Positions 61,770 to 64,000 of a stretch of 64,000 bases of DNA are shown piece by piece. Both the position numbers and the translations under genes were made by a program. Each line of letters opens with the position of its first letter. The stretch's first letter is position 1. Origin of the DNA: Rhodobacteraceae bacterium EL53 (GTDB lineage Bacteria > Pseudomonadota > Alphaproteobacteria > Rhodobacterales > Rhodobacteraceae); assembly GCA_900313015.1 (NCBI GenBank), contig OMPR01000009.1, forward strand, positions 186,001 to 250,000, given 5' to 3'. Below the pieces are notes generated by a model. It had not been told where the DNA came from, made no database searches, and was given only the letters and a program-made list of their open reading frames with translations.

Positions 61770-62813
61770 ATGAAAAACTGGTATTCGATCTGCGCCCTCA
61801 ATGATGGCGCGGAAATCTCGATCTATGATGAAATAGGCACTTACGGCGTTTCGGCGAAAACCTTTCTCGCTGGAATCGGTAAACTGCCTGACAAGGCCCC
61901 GTTGATCCTGCGTCTCAACAGCCCGGGTGGCTCTGTGTTCGATGCGGTGGCGATATACAATGCCCTGCAAAGGCACGCAGGCAAGGTCACCGTGAGTATC
62001 GACGGCATTGCCGCTTCAGCAGCTTCCTACATCGCCATGGCGGGTGACGAGATCATCATGCCGGAAAACGCCTCCCTGATGATCCACGATCCTTCGGGCA
62101 TGGTGATGGGCACGGCGGCAGACATGCGCGCCATGGCTGAGGCGCTTGACAAGATCGGTGCCAGCCTGCTGCGCGGCTATGCGGCGAAATCCGGCAAGGC
62201 GGAAAAGGATATCGCGGAACTGATGGCCAAGGAAACATGGCTGGATGCCGCCGAGGCGCTGGAGATGGGCTTTGCCGACACGATGTCCGAGCCGGTCAAA
62301 ATCGCTGCCAGCTTTGATGTGAGCCGGTTCCAGAATACGCCGCCGGAAATTGTGGAGGCGGTGAAGGCTGCCGATGAGCCAGTAGTAGTGCTCACTGAAC
62401 CCGAACCAAATCCTGACCCAGCGGCCAAGCCAAACCCCGATCCGGACCCCGCGGCCATCCGCTGCGAGGCCATGACCTATGCCAAAACTGTTGCCGATCT
62501 CTGCCACCTTGCCGATCAGCCGCATATGGCAGCGGGCTTTCTCAACTCCGAAACCAGCCTCGAGGATATCCGCAAAGCCCTGATCGACGCCAGGGCCGCC
62601 GAGAAAGGCGCGAAACGCGCGCTCGCCGATGTTGGCCTCGATGGCGAAGAAGCCGCGCTCGATATCCGCGACCTGCGCTCCTTGCTCGATTTTATTCGAC
62701 TGGTGTGCCGTACCGCCATGCAGACTGCCGTGCGCATGATCACCACCGGTGTGATGCTGGCACTGCTCGCCGGGGTTGCGATTAAGATGAAGATTTTCGG
62801 CGGCGGCCCGTAG
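61770..62813 (+). CDS. ClpP-like head maturation protease fused to DUF6127
   Basis: 347 residues. Residues 1-200 are a ClpP-type S14 protease: APLILRLNSPGGSVFDAVAIYNAL, the catalytic Ser in SIDGIAASAASYIAMAGD, the His in LMIHDPSGMVMG. A Pro-rich linker (PEPNPDPAAKPNPDPDP) and a stretch to about residue 265 (IRCEAMTYAKTVADLCHLAD, LNSETSLEDIRKALIDARA) match the usual C-terminus. From about residue 270 the sequence becomes that of the late-gene membrane protein DUF6127 (ADVGLDGEEAALDIRDLRSLLDF, TGVMLALLAGVAIKMKIFGG). The junction lies near 62570-62630. Capsid and tail genes that normally separate the two are missing. Confidence 0.85.
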   Translation: MKNWYSICALNDGAEISIYDEIGTYGVSAKTFLAGIGKLPDKAPLILRLNSPGGSVFDAVAIYNALQRHAGKVTVSIDGIAASAASYIAMAGDEIIMPENASLMIHDPSGMVMGTAADMRAMAEALDKIGASLLRGYAAKSGKAEKDIAELMAKETWLDAAEALEMGFADTMSEPVKIAASFDVSRFQNTPPEIVEAVKAADEPVVVLTEPEPNPDPAAKPNPDPDPAAIRCEAMTYAKTVADLCHLADQPHMAAGFLNSETSLEDIRKALIDARAAEKGAKRALADVGLDGEEAALDIRDLRSLLDFIRLVCRTAMQTAVRMITTGVMLALLAGVAIKMKIFGGGP

Positions 62814-62887
62814 CCGTTCGCCTGAACAAGACTAACCCCCAAACAGACCCTCCCATGTGGCGGGTTTCTTCGTTTCTGGAGGACACC

Positions 62888-63562
62888 ATGACCACAACCT
62901 TTCACAACCATTGGCGCGACGTACCGGAAAACATCTGGCGTTGGCCCAATTTCTCACCCGCAGAATTCGCCTGCCGCGGCACCGGCAAGCTGGTGATCAA
63001 CTAACCTGCGCTCGACAAGCTGCAGGCACTGCGCGATCGACTGGGCAAGCCGCTGATCCTTCGTTCCGCCTATCGCAGCCCGGAGCACAACCGCGCCGTG
63101 GGCGGCGCAACCCGCTCGAAGCACATGAATGGGGCAGCCTTCGACATCGCCATGTAGAACCATGACCCGGTCGCGTTCGAGGTGGCGGCACGCGCGGTCG
63201 GTTTCCTTGGGTACGGCTTCTATCCGCGCTCGGGCTTCATGCATGTCGATCTCGGCCCGGCCCGGCAATGGGGCGAACGCTTCCCGGTCCGGGCGACGGC
63301 ATTCGCCGAGGACACACCGCCTGCGCGCGAGGTTCTGGCGCAAAGCCGTACCATGAAAGGCGGCGGCGCGGCGGGAGTAGCGACTCTGGGTGCTGCTGGT
63401 GTCGAGGTCGCGCAGAGTGTTCTGGCCGAGACCCAAGCCGCCGTCCTGCCGTTCGTCCCGTATCTCGACACGCTTCGCTGGGTGTTCATTGCCGTGGCGC
63501 TCGGTGGGATCGCCGTCACAATCTACGCGCGGCTGGATGATTGGAAGCGGGGGCAGCGATGA
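62888..63562 (+). pseudogene. M15A-like peptidase (endolysin) with two in-frame stops
   Basis: Starts at ATG 62888 after GGAGG. The frame is that of a D-Ala-D-Ala carboxypeptidase-type endolysin: WRWPNFSPAEFACRGTGKLVIN, then LRSAYRSPEHNRAVGGATRSKHMNGAAFDIAM with the zinc His in SKHMNGAAFDI, and GFYPRSGFMHVDLG with the second site. TAA at 63002-63004 and TAG at 63155-63157 interrupt it; the rest stays open to 63562, ending in a transmembrane helix (WVFIAVALGGIAVTIYA). Likely ancestral codons are CAA/GAA and CAG/GAG. A lysis function is lost unless the stops are errors. Confidence 0.82.
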
Positions 63563-63816
63563 TTGCCACTTTGCTCAGCGGGATTGCTGCCAGTCCATGG
63601 GCGCGGGTCGCGCTGCGCTACAGTGCGATCGCCTTCACCATCGTCCTGTTCCTGCTGTCGATGCGCCGCGCCGGAGAGCGAACTGGCCGTTTCATCGAAC
63701 GCCTCGAAACCACGGAGAAAGCCAATGAAATCCAACGGCGGATGCTGGAAGCGGCGGCAAGCCGTCCTCGTGATCGCGATGAGCTGGTTGACCGGCTGCG
63801 CGACGGCGGGTTTTGA
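63559..63816 (+). CDS. Rz-like inner-membrane spanin
   Basis: 85 residues; the ATG overlaps the peptidase stop. One N-terminal transmembrane helix (ALRYSAIAFTIVLFLLSM, about residues 18-36) is followed by a charged helical region (RAGERTGRFIERLETTEKANEIQRRMLEAAASRPRDRDELVDRLRDGGF, core RFIERLETTEKANEIQRRMLEAA), the architecture of an i-spanin. A second frame inside its 3' part encodes an Rz1-like lipoprotein. It sits in the lysis position after the endolysin-like gene. Confidence 0.7.
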   Translation: MIATLLSGIAASPWARVALRYSAIAFTIVLFLLSMRRAGERTGRFIERLETTEKANEIQRRMLEAAASRPRDRDELVDRLRDGGF

Positions 63817-63982
63817 TGCGAACGGTGCCTCGGCATGCCCGCCGGTCGTGGAATACAGCAGAGAGTTTCAGGCACGGGCTGCCGAAGAATTGGCGGTTTT
63901 GCCGGATGGGTCGACTGTCGTAGAAATGATGGGCGACTACGCGGTCATGCGGGAGCAGGCGCGGGTTTGCATGTCAATTTAA
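63725..63982 (+). CDS. Rz1-like outer-membrane spanin lipoprotein, nested frame
   Basis: 85 residues starting at ATG 63725, inside the preceding gene and in a different frame. A short signal sequence ends in a lipobox: VIAMSWLTGCATAG (L-T-G-C, lipidated Cys at about residue 25). The mature part is short and includes a second Cys (SACPP) and FQARAAEELAVLPDG. Overlap, lipobox and position mark it as the o-spanin partner. The last bases lie close to the window end but the stop codon is present. Confidence 0.7.
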   Translation: MKSNGGCWKRRQAVLVIAMSWLTGCATAGFDANGASACPPVVEYSREFQARAAEELAVLPDGSTVVEMMGDYAVMREQARVCMSI

Positions 63983-64000
63983 GCCTGTCGAACCGACATC

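Larger units (their letters stand above)
50175..64000 (+). mobile_element. Degraded tailed-phage prophage, continues past window
   Basis: Phage genes run mainly on the plus strand with richer G+C than the host part: resolvase, ParB-methyltransferase, terminase small- and large-like genes, gpW-like connector, lambda-type portal, head protease, DUF6127, peptidase and spanins. No integrase, repressor, capsid or tail gene appears. Several genes are broken and an IS has inserted. The left end is placed from the first phage-like frame; the right end is outside the window. Confidence 0.85.

Noticed and set aside
51140-63562. Alternative genetic code or stop read-through in the phage
   Set aside because: All three stop types appear inside frames while other genes end normally with TGA, TAA or TAG, so decay is simpler than recoding.
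1-64000. CRISPR arrays and rRNA genes
   Set aside because: No regularly spaced repeats and no rRNA-like sequence were seen; only two RNA genes (ssrA and tRNA-Ser) are well supported.

Overview
The window looks like a chromosomal segment of a marine alphaproteobacterium of the Rhodobacterales (Roseobacter group). The evidence is a DMSP demethylation locus (GntR regulator, dmdA, acuI), a trgA-trgB-cysK cluster, CckA, SspB, DUF4169 and a ribbon-helix-helix protein next to fumC, and a circularly permuted two-piece tmRNA gene whose tag reads ANDNRAPVAVAA. Base composition is moderate over about 1-50 kb and visibly more G+C-rich after that, where a prophage begins.

Layout. 1-10.4 kb (minus strand): a MoxR/DUF58/DUF4381/BatA/BatB-C/BatD envelope-stress operon, followed by an exported sulfatase, an exported HAD phosphatase and a cardiolipin synthase cut by the window edge. 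10.6-19.1 kb: an AI-2E-type permease, a YihY/BrkB membrane protein, an eight-haem cytochrome with HEAT/TPR-like tail, rlmE, a Ppx/GppA phosphatase, and a divergent Tat-exported PhoX behind a likely Pho box. 19.3-24.4 kb: one-carbon genes (small 'virulence factor' protein, methylenetetrahydrofolate reductase, methyl-THF:corrinoid methyltransferase, dimethylglycine dehydrogenase-like flavoprotein). 24.5-36.3 kb: CDF transporter, RsmB-like rRNA methyltransferase, CckA, a methyltransferase, tag, the fumC operon, sspB, chrA and an NTF2-like protein. 36.3-36.7 kb: ssrA. 36.7-49.8 kb: TenA, the DMSP locus, an exported DsrE-like protein, a class V aminotransferase, a Cfa-family methyltransferase, trgAB-cysK, a large MscS-type channel and an AlaX editing protein. 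A tRNA-Ser(GGA) at 49.9 kb closes the host region.

From about 50.2 kb to the end lies a degraded tailed-phage prophage: RuvC-like resolvase, ParB-methyltransferase fusion, small accessory genes, terminase, gpW-like connector, portal, head protease, endolysin-like peptidase and a nested Rz/Rz1-like spanin pair. It has at least four kinds of damage: in-frame stop codons in two genes, a frameshifted methyltransferase remnant, an IS110-family (IS1111-type) insertion, and a deletion that fuses the head protease to the late DUF6127 gene, which removes the expected capsid and tail genes. A lone opposite-strand gene (54830-55543) with a glycine-zipper-like membrane domain is the best candidate for an undescribed cargo function.

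How the genes work together: DmdA transfers a methyl group from DMSP to tetrahydrofolate, and the methylene-THF reductase and corrinoid methyltransferase 18 kb away can oxidise or reuse it, while AcuI detoxifies acryloyl-CoA. PhoX, Ppx/GppA and the Pho box point to a phosphate-scavenging node. No CRISPR array, rRNA operon or complete integrase was seen.
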